42,047 nucleotides of DNA from JBJGXI01 sp045635475 (GCF_045635475.1 NZ_JBJGXI010000047.1:1-42047), one strand, 5' to 3'. Counted from the stretch's first letter, positions 26,482 to 36,071 are shown. Translations and numbers: made by a program. Notes: generated by a model not told the origin, from the letters alone.

Positions 26482-26518
26482 AAGAAATACCACAGTATCA
26501 GGGACTGTGGTATTTCTT
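26482..26518 (-). terminator. Terminator of the LacI-family gene
   Basis: A 15-bp perfect stem (AAGAAATACCACAGT at 26482-26496 against 26504-26518) with a 7-base loop lies 45 bases after the regulator stop codon. The minus-strand right arm ends TATTTCTTATA, a weak U tract, so termination may be partial and some readthrough into GH95 is possible. Confidence 0.7.
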
Positions 26519-26562
26519 ATTGCTTTCTAAAAAAGTGGTGTGTATTTGTAAAGAGATAACTC

Positions 26563-27567
26563 TCAGCTATCTATCACTTTACCAGTAGTTTCCCTTACTA
26601 TAAGCTTGGGCTTATATAAAATTCTTTCTTTAGAACTTATCTTTCCTTTAATTGTTTCGATAATAACATCCACTACCCTGTTTCCCATATCCTCGATTGG
26701 CTGTGCAATAGTTGTTAAAGCGGGTGCCGTAGTTTTGGCCAATATTGTGTCATCAAATCCGACGAGCGATAAGCGATCTGGAACAGAAATTCCCTTTTCC
26801 TTCGCACCTTGAAGTACACCAATTGCCAACAAGTCATTACACGCAAATATCGCCGTAGTTTGTTGCTCCCGCTTCAGTATCTCATCGAAACACTTTTTCC
26901 CATTAGCTACAGATGCATTCGTTCTAATAATATTATCTTCACTGAATACCATGTCGTGTGCTTCATGCGCCTCACGATAGCCATATAGCCTCATCTTACT
27001 ACTCGGGGTATTCTCGGCAATGATGATAACATTTTTATGCCCCAAAGAAAAAAGGTGTGACGTAGCCTCAAAACCACCAGTGAAATCATCAACAGAAACA
27101 GAGGTTACCCCTAGCGCTGCATCATGCTGTGTTAACATTACCAGCGGCACATCATTTTTCACCAACTGTTTCAATATATTCCTATCATTAAACGATGAAG
27201 CAACAATTAATCCATCCACTTGCTTCCTTTGCAATAATTCTAAATACTTCCGTTCTTTTACCTCATTTTCGTCTGTACTACACATAATAACACTCATCCC
27301 TTGTTCATGGGCACGATCCTCAATAGTACGAGCTATTTCAGAGAAAAAAGGGTTGGAGATATCCGGTACTAACAATCCTAAGGTTTCTGTTGCTTTTCCC
27401 ATTAATGCTGAAGCCATTACACTTGGATGGTAGTTTAACTCTTTCATAACTTCCAACACTTTGTGTCGAGTAACATCTCTCATTTTACCCGTATTATTAA
27501 TGACCTTAGAAACTGTAGCTATAGATACTCCTGCTTTTGCCGCAACATCATAAATAGTAACTTTCAT
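26563..27567 (-). CDS. LacI-family transcriptional regulator
   Basis: 334 residues. The N-terminal helix-turn-helix is TIYDVAAKAGVSIATVSKVI, followed by the hinge helix region PSVMASALMGKATETLG with the leucine that inserts at a central CpG step of the operator. The remainder is a periplasmic-binding-protein-like sensor (GLLVPDISNPFFSEIA, VDGLIVASS, TAIFACNDLLAIG, LVGFDD). It should bind a sugar or sugar-phosphate effector and release DNA. It lies between GH95 and the iol operon. The palindrome AAGCGCTT found at four places near promoters here has the central CG expected for this family, so this protein is a candidate for all of them. The ribosome binding site is weak (AGG). Confidence 0.9.
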   Translation of the reverse strand: MKVTIYDVAAKAGVSIATVSKVINNTGKMRDVTRHKVLEVMKELNYHPSVMASALMGKATETLGLLVPDISNPFFSEIARTIEDRAHEQGMSVIMCSTDENEVKERKYLELLQRKQVDGLIVASSFNDRNILKQLVKNDVPLVMLTQHDAALGVTSVSVDDFTGGFEATSHLFSLGHKNVIIIAENTPSSKMRLYGYREAHEAHDMVFSEDNIIRTNASVANGKKCFDEILKREQQTTAIFACNDLLAIGVLQGAKEKGISVPDRLSLVGFDDTILAKTTAPALTTIAQPIEDMGNRVVDVIIETIKGKISSKERILYKPKLIVRETTGKVIDS

Positions 27568-27770
27568 TACCTATGCCTACTCTCTATCCGATAATACAAT
27601 TATGCCGTTCACTTGTTTATTCCCTAGTAAAACACATATAAATTAAAGGAGTATACGCATTGTTCCGATACTAGGTTAAAAATGACAATTATTAATAATT
27701 ATACCACGGACAACAAATGATATCTCCTCAAGTGATTACAAAATCCCTTTAAATTCGCGAAATACTCTCT

Positions 27771-28667
27771 CTATACACCAGCTTTTTCTTTTATATAATT
27801 ACGTGCTATACAAGCATATTCAAACGGATTCGCTTTTGCTGGGTCCTGTTCTGCTTCTACTAATAACCAACCTTCGTAATCTGATTTTGATAACACGTCA
27901 AAGATTGGTTGGAAATCAATCGATCCGTCCCCCGGAACCGTAAATACGCCTTCTTTTACACCTTTCAAGAAGCTCCATTGGTTAGTTTTCACTTTTGTTG
28001 CCACATCATCACGAACATCTTTTAAATGCACATGCTTGATACGAGGTAAATGCTTAGTTATAACTGCTAAAGGGTCTTCTCCTGAAAAGTGAAGGTGTCC
28101 TGTATCATATAGAAGGAATACTAAATTATCGTCTGTCATCTTCATTAAACGATCAACCTCATCAGTAGTTTGAATTCCTGTCCCCATATGATGGTGATAG
28201 ACGAGTTTCATATCTCTGTCTCTGGCTAGTTGACCGAGTTTATTAAGACCACTAGCTAATTTCTCCCAATCACTATTTGAAAAGATAGGCTTACTTTCAA
28301 ATAGTGGTGTGTCTTGTTTACCTTGAATACTATGCCCCTGCTCAGAAACAACGACTATCTTAGCACCCATTTCATATAGAAAATCACGGTGTTCGATAAA
28401 AGCAGCTTCCGTTTCATCGTATGATTTCGTTGTCAAATGAGCACTAAACCAAGCACTAGCTATTGCCATCCCTCTTAGATTTAGCGCTTTCTTTAGCACC
28501 GATGTGTCTCTCGGATATTTATTGCCAACTTCTGTTCCAGTGAATCCAGCAAGTGCCATTTCGCTAATACATTGTTCAAAGGTATTTTCACCGCCAAGCT
28601 CAGGAAGATCATCATTGGTCCATCCAATTGGTGCAATTCCAAGTTTTACACTATTTTCTTTAAACAT
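27771..28667 (-). CDS. iolE: Inosose dehydratase IolE
   Basis: About 298 residues. It dehydrates 2-keto-myo-inositol to 3D-(3,5/4)-trihydroxycyclohexane-1,2-dione, the IolD substrate. The start resembles B. subtilis IolE (KLGIAPIGWTNDDLPELGG), and the TIM barrel carries the metal-binding pattern: KLVYHHHMGTGIQT, LLYDTGHLHFSGED, HVHLKDVR and LLVEAEQDP. Two ATGs are close; GTGAGG is better spaced for 28667 than for 28673. It is the last gene of iolG-B-C-J-A-D-E, 17 bases after iolD. No clear terminator is visible after it. Confidence 0.93.
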   Translation of the reverse strand: MFKENSVKLGIAPIGWTNDDLPELGGENTFEQCISEMALAGFTGTEVGNKYPRDTSVLKKALNLRGMAIASAWFSAHLTTKSYDETEAAFIEHRDFLYEMGAKIVVVSEQGHSIQGKQDTPLFESKPIFSNSDWEKLASGLNKLGQLARDRDMKLVYHHHMGTGIQTTDEVDRLMKMTDDNLVFLLYDTGHLHFSGEDPLAVITKHLPRIKHVHLKDVRDDVATKVKTNQWSFLKGVKEGVFTVPGDGSIDFQPIFDVLSKSDYEGWLLVEAEQDPAKANPFEYACIARNYIKEKAGV

Positions 28668-28684
28668 AAACATACCTCACTTCC

Positions 28685-30610
28685 TTAATATTTCCTTGCT
28701 TGTTTTAGCTGTTCTTGTCGTTCACGATACGTATCTTTAATCGTGTGTTTTTGTGACACTTCAGCCACTCCAACGTTCCACCAAGCATCATAACCATGTG
28801 TCATCGTTTTTGGTAACACCTTAATATCGAGCAAAGTAGAAACTGTTTGTTTTTTTGCATCTAATAATGCTTCTCTGAGCTCATCCACGTTTGTCACTGT
28901 ATATGTTTTCAAGCCATATCCTGCAGCACTTTGTGCATAAGAGATCGGTATAATATCCCCTGACAATTGGTTGGTGTTGCGATCTCGCTTTCTAAATTCC
29001 GTTCCGAAGCTACCCATCCCGTTTTCCATTTGCAAGTTGTTAATGCATCCGAAACCAGCATTATCGAATAACATAACATTGATTTTTTTCTGCTCTTGGA
29101 TACTTGTAATTAGCTCCGAATGTAGCATTAAATAACTACCATCCCCAACCATTGCATACACTTCTTGATCTGGAGCAGCCATCTTTACACCTAAAGCACC
29201 AGAGATTTCATAGCCCATACAAGAATATCCATATTCCATGTGATACGTATTAGGTTTTCGATTCACCCACATCCGTTGCAAGTCCCCTGGCAGACTACCT
29301 GATGAACCAACAACAATGGCATCTTCATCAATGATACGGTTTATTTCCCCAATTACTTCAGTTTGGGTTAAATAAGACTGAAGCACATCCTTATATTCTG
29401 CCAACTGCTCATCTAGATGTCCCGCTATTTCAGGAGTGAAGTTGTCAGCGGTGAAGTTCGTTTTATACAAACGAGCTAGCTCAATCTCCCATTCTTTTTT
29501 AGCGGTAGCGATTTCATTTTCATATGCCGTTTGATAATTGATCACTTCTAACTGTTGATCAAGTTGCTCAATTGCTACTTTGGCATCTGCTACAATCTTG
29601 TTTGCATCAAGCTTTTCTGCATCAAACACCGATTTATTAATCGAAATGAATTCGACATCTTGATGCTTGAATAGTTGCTTAGATGATGTCGTAAAATCAG
29701 TAAACCGCGTTCCGATTCCAATAATTAGATCTGCATTATTAGCAATTTTATTTGCTGCGGAGTTTCCAGTGACGCCAACTCCCCCTATGTTAAGTGGGTG
29801 TGTACTTTCGACTGCACTTTTTCCAGCTTGGGTTTCAGCGAATGGAATATTATATTTGTTTGCGAAGTTAGCTAAAGCCTCGCCCGCCTCACTATAGCGA
29901 ACACCGCCACCGCAAATTATTAACGGCTTTTTCTTCCGCTTCATTACTTCGAATGCCTGTTTTATTTCATAGTCATCAGGCTTTCTTTTTTCAAAACGAT
30001 GCACACGCTTTTCAAAGAAGTATTCAGGATAATCATAAGCTTCACCTTGTACATCTTGCGGAAGCGCAATCGTAACTGCACCAGTATCTGCTTGATTTGT
30101 TAACACACGCATTGCGCTAATCATCGCACTCATTAATTGTTCCGGACGTGTTACCCGGTCCCAATATTTACTTACAGCTTTAAATGAATCGTTTGTGGAA
30201 ATCGATAAGTTATGCGTCTGCTCGATTTGTTGCAAGACCGGATCAGGTTGTCGTGATGCAAAGGTATCACCAGGTAGCAATAGCAAAGGAATGTTATTCG
30301 CTGTTGCTGTTGCTGCAGCTGTAACCATATTTGCTGAGCCCGGCCCTACAGATGAGGTACAAGCTATTAATTGTTTATGATGGTTTTGTTTAGCAAAAGC
30401 TGTCGCCGCATGAGCCATTCCTTGTTCGTTTCGTCCTTGATAAACTTCAAGAGCCCCACTATCTTCTTCTAAAGCTTGACCCATACCCAGTACATTTCCG
30501 TGACCGAAAATGGTAAATACACCTTTAAAAAGGCGTCGTTCTTCTCCATCCACCTCTATAAATTGTTGGTTGAGAAATTTAATTAACGCCTGTGCTGTAG
30601 TTAATTTCAT
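28685..30610 (-). CDS. iolD: 3D-(3,5/4)-trihydroxycyclohexane-1,2-dione acylhydrolase IolD
   Basis: About 641 residues, a thiamine-diphosphate enzyme that opens the ring of the inositol-derived diketone to 5-deoxy-D-glucuronate. The three-domain plan is visible: N-terminal PYR domain (GRNEQGMAHAATAFAKQ with the activating glutamate), central domain and C-terminal PP domain with the ThDP motif VGDGSYLM...NN (GDGS and the following FGCINN). GGAGTG six bases before the ATG at 30610 marks the start; a GTG at 30619 lies inside that site. It is separated from iolA by about 80 bases containing a stem-loop. Confidence 0.95.
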   Translation of the reverse strand: MKLTTAQALIKFLNQQFIEVDGEERRLFKGVFTIFGHGNVLGMGQALEEDSGALEVYQGRNEQGMAHAATAFAKQNHHKQLIACTSSVGPGSANMVTAAATATANNIPLLLLPGDTFASRQPDPVLQQIEQTHNLSISTNDSFKAVSKYWDRVTRPEQLMSAMISAMRVLTNQADTGAVTIALPQDVQGEAYDYPEYFFEKRVHRFEKRKPDDYEIKQAFEVMKRKKKPLIICGGGVRYSEAGEALANFANKYNIPFAETQAGKSAVESTHPLNIGGVGVTGNSAANKIANNADLIIGIGTRFTDFTTSSKQLFKHQDVEFISINKSVFDAEKLDANKIVADAKVAIEQLDQQLEVINYQTAYENEIATAKKEWEIELARLYKTNFTADNFTPEIAGHLDEQLAEYKDVLQSYLTQTEVIGEINRIIDEDAIVVGSSGSLPGDLQRMWVNRKPNTYHMEYGYSCMGYEISGALGVKMAAPDQEVYAMVGDGSYLMLHSELITSIQEQKKINVMLFDNAGFGCINNLQMENGMGSFGTEFRKRDRNTNQLSGDIIPISYAQSAAGYGLKTYTVTNVDELREALLDAKKQTVSTLLDIKVLPKTMTHGYDAWWNVGVAEVSQKHTIKDTYRERQEQLKQARKY

Positions 30611-30654
30611 CTTTTTCACTCCAAAATTCAGAATTTAAATCACATGTTAAAGAT

Positions 30655-30681
30655 TGCCGGATAGATAAGATCCATCCGGCA
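30655..30681 (-). repeat. Stem-loop between iolA and iolD
   Basis: TGCCGGAT and ATCCGGCA close a nearly perfect 12-bp stem (one G-U pair) with a 3-base loop in the intergenic gap. The minus-strand tail is not T-rich, so it may tune iolD expression or mRNA stability. Its outer arms share CCGGAT/ATCCGG with the palindrome at 2070-2087. Confidence 0.6.
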
Positions 30682-30688
30682 AAGAATG

Positions 30689-32137
30689 TTACACCCAGCG
30701 TGCTGTAACAACTTTCTTTCTCGTATAAAATTCCACACCATCTTTCCCGTTTGCGTGAAGATCTCCGTAAAAAGAATCTTTCCAGCCTGAGAATGGGAAA
30801 AATGCCATCGGTGCTGGCACCCCAATATTCACACCTAGCATACCTGCATCAATTTTTTCACGGAAATCTCTTACACTACCACCGTCTTTCGTGAAAATAC
30901 AAGCACCATTAGCAAAGCGAGATTTGTTAGTTAGCTCAATTCCCTCATCCAAATCCTTGACACGTGTAATAGACAGTACTGGCGCGAATATTTCATCTCG
31001 CCAAATTTTCATTTCACTAGTTACTTCATCAAAAATAGTAGGCCCTACAAAGTAACCTTTATCGTTATTTTCTTGATCTTCACGTCCATCACGTACTAGA
31101 CGAGCACCTTCCTCAATACCTTTTTCAATATATTGAAGAGTCTTTTCTTTATGTTGATCACGAATAACTGGTCCAAGGAAAACACTGTCATCTAGTCCAT
31201 TACCAATTTTAATTTCGTTTGTCTTTTCCATTAGTAGATTAATAAATTCATCTGCTATCGAATCCTGTACAGCTACGACAGAGCAAGCCATACAACGTTC
31301 ACCAGCAGAACCAAATGCAGCGTTCAATATTTGTGTTGCAGCATTATCTAAATTGGCATCATCAAGAACAATCGAGTGATTTTTTGCACCTGCTAACGCT
31401 TGAACACGTTTTAAGTTCTCTGTTCCTCGTTTGTACACATATTCTGCAACAGGTTGAGAGCCAACAAATGAGATTGCTTTCACTTGCTTATGATCTAACA
31501 ACCCGTTCACAACATCATGCGCACCATGGACAACATTGAATACACCCTTCGGTAATCCAGCTTCATCTAACAATTCTGCTAAACGATTAGCTAGTAATGG
31601 CGTTCTTTCTGAAGGTTTCAGCACAAAAGTATTACCAGTTACAATTGCCATTGGGAACATCCAACAAGGCACCATACCTGGGAAGTTAAACGGTGTAATT
31701 CCACCAATAACACCGATTGGATAGCGATAAACACCTGACTCTAGCCCCGTTGCAATAGAAGGAAGCGATGAGCCCATCATTAATGTAGGAGCGCCTGATG
31801 CAAATTCCACGCATTCGATAGCACGAAGCATTTCTCCGTGTGCTTCTTTTAAGTTTTTACCATTTTCTTTTGTAATAATTGCAGATAATTCATCCCAATT
31901 TTCTACTAATAGCTGCTGATATTTAAATAGAATTCGAGCACGTTTGGGAACCGCCACTTCTTTCCATGTTTCAAATGCATTTGCTGCAGCTTCTACCGCA
32001 CGATCTAAATCTTCCTTAGTTGAAATCGGTACATTTGCTAATGCTTCACCAGTTGCTGGATTATAAACGATTTCTGTTGTATCTGTTTGTGCATCGACCC
32101 ATTCGCCATTTATAAAGTTCTTTAGAGTATTCGTCAT
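30689..32137 (-). CDS. iolA: Methylmalonate/malonate semialdehyde dehydrogenase (CoA-acylating) IolA
   Basis: 482 residues of the aldehyde dehydrogenase superfamily. It turns malonate semialdehyde, the end product of inositol breakdown, into acetyl-CoA. The nucleophilic cysteine is in GSAGERCMACS (C282), a signature of the MmsA/IolA group. ITPFNFPGMVPCW and the NAD-binding region (FVGSQPVAEYVYKRG) are also typical, while the usual catalytic glutamate of hydrolytic dehydrogenases is replaced (ALAGAKNHS), as expected for CoA-dependent members. It starts 11 bases after iolJ. Confidence 0.95.
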   Translation of the reverse strand: MTNTLKNFINGEWVDAQTDTTEIVYNPATGEALANVPISTKEDLDRAVEAAANAFETWKEVAVPKRARILFKYQQLLVENWDELSAIITKENGKNLKEAHGEMLRAIECVEFASGAPTLMMGSSLPSIATGLESGVYRYPIGVIGGITPFNFPGMVPCWMFPMAIVTGNTFVLKPSERTPLLANRLAELLDEAGLPKGVFNVVHGAHDVVNGLLDHKQVKAISFVGSQPVAEYVYKRGTENLKRVQALAGAKNHSIVLDDANLDNAATQILNAAFGSAGERCMACSVVAVQDSIADEFINLLMEKTNEIKIGNGLDDSVFLGPVIRDQHKEKTLQYIEKGIEEGARLVRDGREDQENNDKGYFVGPTIFDEVTSEMKIWRDEIFAPVLSITRVKDLDEGIELTNKSRFANGACIFTKDGGSVRDFREKIDAGMLGVNIGVPAPMAFFPFSGWKDSFYGDLHANGKDGVEFYTRKKVVTARWV

Positions 32138-32148
32138 CTTTTTTCCCC

Positions 32149-33015
32149 CTAATTAATTAGTTGGTATCTTTCTGTCTTAAATTTGTCGAGATTTAAAAGC
32201 TTCATTTTGTGAATCGCTTCTCGTTTAACTGCCTGCATAGGTTTTTCAAATAATTCAATTCTGTCAAAAGCTTGCGGTTTCGCATTGAATTCATTTCTAA
32301 GTGTTTTCCCGAAACTCATTCTTATTGCTGTACCAATATTCACCTTGCCAAATTGCATTCCCGCTATTCTTCGGAGATCTTCATCTGGAAGACCAGTTGA
32401 CCCGTGCATTACTAACGGCACCTTAACCAATGATTGAATCTCTTCAATGCGGTCGTATTGTATTTCAGCTGATTGATTCTCCATCCGGTGCACTGTGCCA
32501 ACAGCAACAGCTAATGCATCAACACCTGTTCTTTCCGCAAATTCCTTCGCTTCAGATGGATCCGTCAATTGCCCACTAATTCCAAGGCTAGGGTCACTAT
32601 ATCCTACCGAGCCAATTTCTGCTTCAATAGGGATATCAAAAGCATGCGCTAATTTTACGATTTCCTTTGTTGTCGCTACATTTTCCTCAAACGGTAAACT
32701 AGAGCCATCATACATTACCGAGCTGTAGCCATTTCTGATTGCTTGTGCAACAGTCTCATAGTCTTTCCCATGATCTAAGTGAACAACTACCGGAACATTA
32801 GCTCTTTCAGCTATTCCGACTAACAATGGACCTAATATTTCAATAGGCATATGGCTGATTGCTACTTTATTCGTCGCTATAATAACTGGTGCGTTCATTT
32901 CCTCAGCAGCATCAATGATTGATTTAGCATCCTCATAACCGAAAACATTAAAGGCCGGAACTGCATAGCCTCCTGCTATGGTGCCTTGTAAAACATCATT
33001 TAATTTAACTAACAT
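32149..33015 (-). CDS. iolJ: 6-phospho-5-dehydro-2-deoxy-D-gluconate aldolase IolJ (class II)
   Basis: 288 residues, the length of class II fructose-bisphosphate aldolase-like enzymes. In the inositol pathway it splits 2-deoxy-5-keto-gluconate-6-phosphate into dihydroxyacetone phosphate and malonate semialdehyde. The catalytic aspartate and first zinc ligand are in HLDHGKD (D81, H82); other zinc histidines are in AVGTVH (H176) and LVMHGSTG (H204). The iol context supports IolJ rather than a glycolytic FbaA. It lies 18 bases after iolC. Confidence 0.93.
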   Translation of the reverse strand: MLVKLNDVLQGTIAGGYAVPAFNVFGYEDAKSIIDAAEEMNAPVIIATNKVAISHMPIEILGPLLVGIAERANVPVVVHLDHGKDYETVAQAIRNGYSSVMYDGSSLPFEENVATTKEIVKLAHAFDIPIEAEIGSVGYSDPSLGISGQLTDPSEAKEFAERTGVDALAVAVGTVHRMENQSAEIQYDRIEEIQSLVKVPLVMHGSTGLPDEDLRRIAGMQFGKVNIGTAIRMSFGKTLRNEFNAKPQAFDRIELFEKPMQAVKREAIHKMKLLNLDKFKTERYQLIN

Positions 33016-33033
33016 AGGATATCCTCCAACAGA

Positions 33034-34035
33034 TTAGATTTCTTGCGGCACTGCTGTTTTTAAGAATTCGTCAATTTCATTTTTCGTCGGCATGGCATCG
33101 GAGCAGCTATGCTTAGAAATTACAATCGACGCTGACGCACTACCAAATTCCATTGCTTTCTCCAGGTCCCAATTGTTCATCAACCCGTAAATGAAAGCTG
33201 ATGCATAAGAGTCCCCAGCCCCAAATGTTTTCAACACTTTTGTTTTAAAAGCGCCTCCTCTTTGGGATTGGCCGTCTTTTGAATAAGCGATAGAGCCTTT
33301 AGAGCCATGTTTGATTACAACAATCTCAGCAGCATAGTCAAACCATTTTTGAGCTGTAACCTGATCACTTTTACTATCATTGCGCTCAAATTGCTCCATC
33401 ATATCAAACTCTTCTCTTGTTCCGATAATCACATCACATTTTTCAGCAGCTAGGTTATAATAGGTAGCTGTTTCTTTATCGCTTTTCCATGTGTAAGGGC
33501 GATAATCCAGATCAAAAATGACTACCACCTCATGCTTGCGAGCGTATTCTAACGCTAAGAAAACAGCTTCTCTTGAAGGGCTCGCTGCTAAAGCAGTTCC
33601 AGAAACTAATAATACCTTCGATTGTTTAATATAATCTTCAGATACGTTTGAAGTATCTAGCTTTAAATCAGCTACATTATCTCGATACATTAAAATACTG
33701 CAATCCTCTGGGCTCTTTATTTCCGTGAATGCCAATCCAGTTACAGCACCTGTATCATCAACAGAAATTCCAGATGTATCAATATTGTTTTTACTTAAAT
33801 AAGTCTGAATGAACCGTCCCATTTGATCGTCTGAAACTTTGCCAATAAACCCACTTTTCAAACCAAGTCTTGCAGATCCTATCGTAATATTCGCTGGAGA
33901 TCCACCAACGTATTTAGTGAAAGAAGTAGTCTCTTCCATCGGGCGATTAAACTGATCTGCGTTTAAATCAATACATAGTCTTCCGATACCGATTAAATCT
34001 ATTGGACGATTTTCCTTAAAATTTAATGTGTACAC
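33034..34035 (-). CDS. iolC: 5-dehydro-2-deoxygluconokinase IolC
   Basis: 333 residues, PfkB/ribokinase family. It phosphorylates 5-dehydro-2-deoxy-gluconate using ATP. The N-terminal PfkB signature is in YVGGSPANITIGSARLGL, and the catalytic GAGD motif is in KTFGAGDSYASAFIYG. It starts with GTG after AAAGGAAGGG. An AAGCGCTT palindrome lies 24 bases before the start, in the short gap after iolB, so this gene may have extra transcriptional control inside the operon. Confidence 0.94.
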   Translation of the reverse strand: MYTLNFKENRPIDLIGIGRLCIDLNADQFNRPMEETTSFTKYVGGSPANITIGSARLGLKSGFIGKVSDDQMGRFIQTYLSKNNIDTSGISVDDTGAVTGLAFTEIKSPEDCSILMYRDNVADLKLDTSNVSEDYIKQSKVLLVSGTALAASPSREAVFLALEYARKHEVVVIFDLDYRPYTWKSDKETATYYNLAAEKCDVIIGTREEFDMMEQFERNDSKSDQVTAQKWFDYAAEIVVIKHGSKGSIAYSKDGQSQRGGAFKTKVLKTFGAGDSYASAFIYGLMNNWDLEKAMEFGSASASIVISKHSCSDAMPTKNEIDEFLKTAVPQEI

Positions 34036-34056
34036 TGTATCCCTTCCTTTCCGTAC

Positions 34057-34069
34057 TTAAGCGCTTAAT
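34057..34069 (-). promoter_or_regulatory. Operator-like palindrome between iolB and iolC
   Basis: TTAAGCGCTTAA is a perfect 12-bp palindrome in the 42-base gap between the iolB stop and the iolC start. It contains the AAGCGCTT core seen at the RG-I, iolG and PL11 promoters. Inside an operon it could act as a roadblock or as a second binding site for looping. Confidence 0.5.
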
Positions 34070-34077
34070 CCTTGACT

Positions 34078-34881
34078 TTATTTATTAAAAAGCCATTCAT
34101 GATCTGTATCGTTATGAAACTTCCATGTTCGCACTGGTCCTGCCATCACATTCAAATAATACAATTCATATCCTGGAACACAAGACACTGGGTGATAACC
34201 TTCTGGGACAAGCACTACACTTCCGTCTTCGATACTTATTGCTTCATCTAGGCTTCGATCATCATTATATACACGTTGAAACGCAAACCCTTGTTTCGGG
34301 TTAATCTTATGGTAGTACGTCTCCTCTAAATAAGACTCATGTGGTAAATTATCTTGATCATGCTTATGTGGGGGATAACTGGATGTATTTCCATCAGGTG
34401 TATATACTTCTACAACGAGCAAGCTATCTGCTTCCTTTTGCTCTGGTAGGATATTATGGATTTTTCTACTCATCTTACCCGACCCACGGTCTTCTTGACC
34501 TACATCCTCTGGACTAATCAACCTGGCCTCGTATGTCCCTTTACCCGGTGCCTGACATACTGCTAATTCAACGTCTGTACTAGCTTCTACATAGTAGCTA
34601 TCTTGGTTTGGAACATATATTGAATAAGGAGGTATTTTTTCAAATACACTCATTCTTTTTCCGATTTCATCAAACTGTTTATGTTTCGTTTTAACATTAG
34701 CCTTGCCGCTTAGAAGCACTACACAGACCTCGTTGTTCAACGTTTCCTTTTGAAGCGTTTCTCCACTTTTTAACGTGTATACCTCAAAGCCAACATAATC
34801 CCATCCCGCTGATTCAGGACTTACATGCAAAATACGCCCTTCATCATTTCTTTCTTCTTGTTTAACAAGTAATTTTGACAT
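34078..34881 (-). CDS. iolB: 5-deoxy-glucuronate isomerase IolB
   Basis: 267 residues, a double-cupin protein of the IolB/KduI family. It isomerises 5-deoxy-D-glucuronate to 5-dehydro-2-deoxy-D-gluconate. The metal-binding histidines are in YPPHKHDQD, followed by a cupin glutamate in YLEETYYH, and a later histidine in VPEGYHPV. GGAGGG precedes the ATG. It is 31 bases after iolG. Confidence 0.94.
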   Translation of the reverse strand: MSKLLVKQEERNDEGRILHVSPESAGWDYVGFEVYTLKSGETLQKETLNNEVCVVLLSGKANVKTKHKQFDEIGKRMSVFEKIPPYSIYVPNQDSYYVEASTDVELAVCQAPGKGTYEARLISPEDVGQEDRGSGKMSRKIHNILPEQKEADSLLVVEVYTPDGNTSSYPPHKHDQDNLPHESYLEETYYHKINPKQGFAFQRVYNDDRSLDEAISIEDGSVVLVPEGYHPVSCVPGYELYYLNVMAGPVRTWKFHNDTDHEWLFNK

Positions 34882-34912
34882 CGTAACCCTCCCGAAATTT
34901 CTGTTGAATTCT

Positions 34913-35950
34913 CTATTTTGTTACTCCCATTTTGACATCGTTTTCAATTTCAGATAAAAGCACAGGGCGATTTTCTTTCCATGATAACCTTGCAGCAAGT
35001 GCCAATCGTTGTGCCTCAAGACCATCTTCCCCCGTACACAATAACGGTGTTCCGTCTATAATTGACGCTGCAAAATGATTGATTTCAGTTACAAAAGCAT
35101 CTTTGTATCGATCCAAGAAGAAATACTTAGGATGATCGATTGTTACGGTTTCTTTCGTTGAAATTTGGACATTTGTCTTTTGCTCGTTATCCACGGTTAC
35201 AACACCTTTATCACCAAATGCTTCAATTCGCTGATCATAGCCATATACCGCTTGACGACTGTTGTCGATTACAGCGAGTGAACCATCTTCGAAAGTGAGG
35301 TTAATAATAGCTGTGTCAACATCTTCATTTCTCGCAAACTTTTCATCTATTAAGTTAGCGGTTGCAACGAATACTTGTTTTACCTCACTAGATGCAAGAT
35401 ACCTCACCATATCAAAATCATGGATCGTCATATCCATAAACATGCCGCCAGAACGTTTAATATATTCCTCAGGTGGCGTCTCCGGATCGCGTGATGTTAT
35501 TTTAATAATATGCGGCTGACCTATTTTGCCAGCTTTAATCATGTCTCTCAAGTGTTTAAAATGTTTATCATATCTACGGTTAAAACCGATTTGCATTTTC
35601 ACGCCTGCATCTTTTACTATTTGCAATACTTCATTAGTCTCATTTATATTGAAGCTGATTGGCTTTTCGCAAAAAATGTGCTTTCCTGCCACAGCAGCCT
35701 TTTTTATAAAATGACAATGCGTATCTGTTGAGGTACAAATAAATACAGCATCAATCTCCGGGTCATTAAATAAGGCCTCCGTGTCTGTTGTAATCACAGG
35801 TACACAGTCTGAAAACCGAGTGCCTGCAAGATGACTGACATCAATATCAGCTAAAGCTTTTAAAGTCATTTTTGCTGAGCTAATAATATTGTCGGCATGA
35901 AGTTGACCAATTCTTCCTGCACCAACAATTCCGACTGTAAGGTTACTCAT
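34913..35950 (-). CDS. iolG: Inositol 2-dehydrogenase IolG
   Basis: About 345 residues, close to B. subtilis IolG (344). It oxidises myo-inositol (or a relative such as D-chiro- or scyllo-inositol) to inosose with NAD. The Rossmann motif is GIVGAGRIGQLH, the catalytic-lysine EKP motif is in HIFCEKPIS, and the Asp/His pair is in MDMTIHDFD. AGGAGA six bases before the ATG at 35950 supports this start; the ATG at 35956 is too close to that site. It is the first gene of the iol operon. The N-terminal and EKP motifs do not separate IolG from IolX/IolW-type paralogues, but position favours IolG. Confidence 0.9.
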   Translation of the reverse strand: MSNLTVGIVGAGRIGQLHADNIISSAKMTLKALADIDVSHLAGTRFSDCVPVITTDTEALFNDPEIDAVFICTSTDTHCHFIKKAAVAGKHIFCEKPISFNINETNEVLQIVKDAGVKMQIGFNRRYDKHFKHLRDMIKAGKIGQPHIIKITSRDPETPPEEYIKRSGGMFMDMTIHDFDMVRYLASSEVKQVFVATANLIDEKFARNEDVDTAIINLTFEDGSLAVIDNSRQAVYGYDQRIEAFGDKGVVTVDNEQKTNVQISTKETVTIDHPKYFFLDRYKDAFVTEINHFAASIIDGTPLLCTGEDGLEAQRLALAARLSWKENRPVLLSEIENDVKMGVTK

Positions 35951-36052
35951 TTCCATTCTCCTCTTAAGTTAGTAATCTTTCAAAAAAACAAATAATCTCT
36001 ATATATACCATTATTTAATATTGAGAAATACGCTTTTCTTTATAAATGAGGG

Positions 36053-36063
36053 AAAGCGCTTAA
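36053..36063 (-). promoter_or_regulatory. LacI/CcpA-type operator at the iol promoter
   Basis: The minus strand reads TTAAGCGCTTT with the core AAGCGCTT at 36054-36061, about 10 bases after the -10 element and so over the transcription start. A related half, AAAGCGCATG, sits in the promoter spacer. This is unlike the B. subtilis iol operon, which is controlled by the DeoR-type IolR. Confidence 0.6.
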
Positions 36064-36071
36064 CTAATTAA

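Noticed and set aside
27687..27700. AATTATTAATAATT palindrome before the LacI gene as an autoregulatory operator
   Set aside because: Pure A/T palindrome in AT-rich DNA, without the central CG expected for the family.
28482..28492. AGCGCTTT inside iolE as a further operator
   Set aside because: The core is TAGCGCTTT rather than AAGCGCTT and it lies inside a coding region away from any start.
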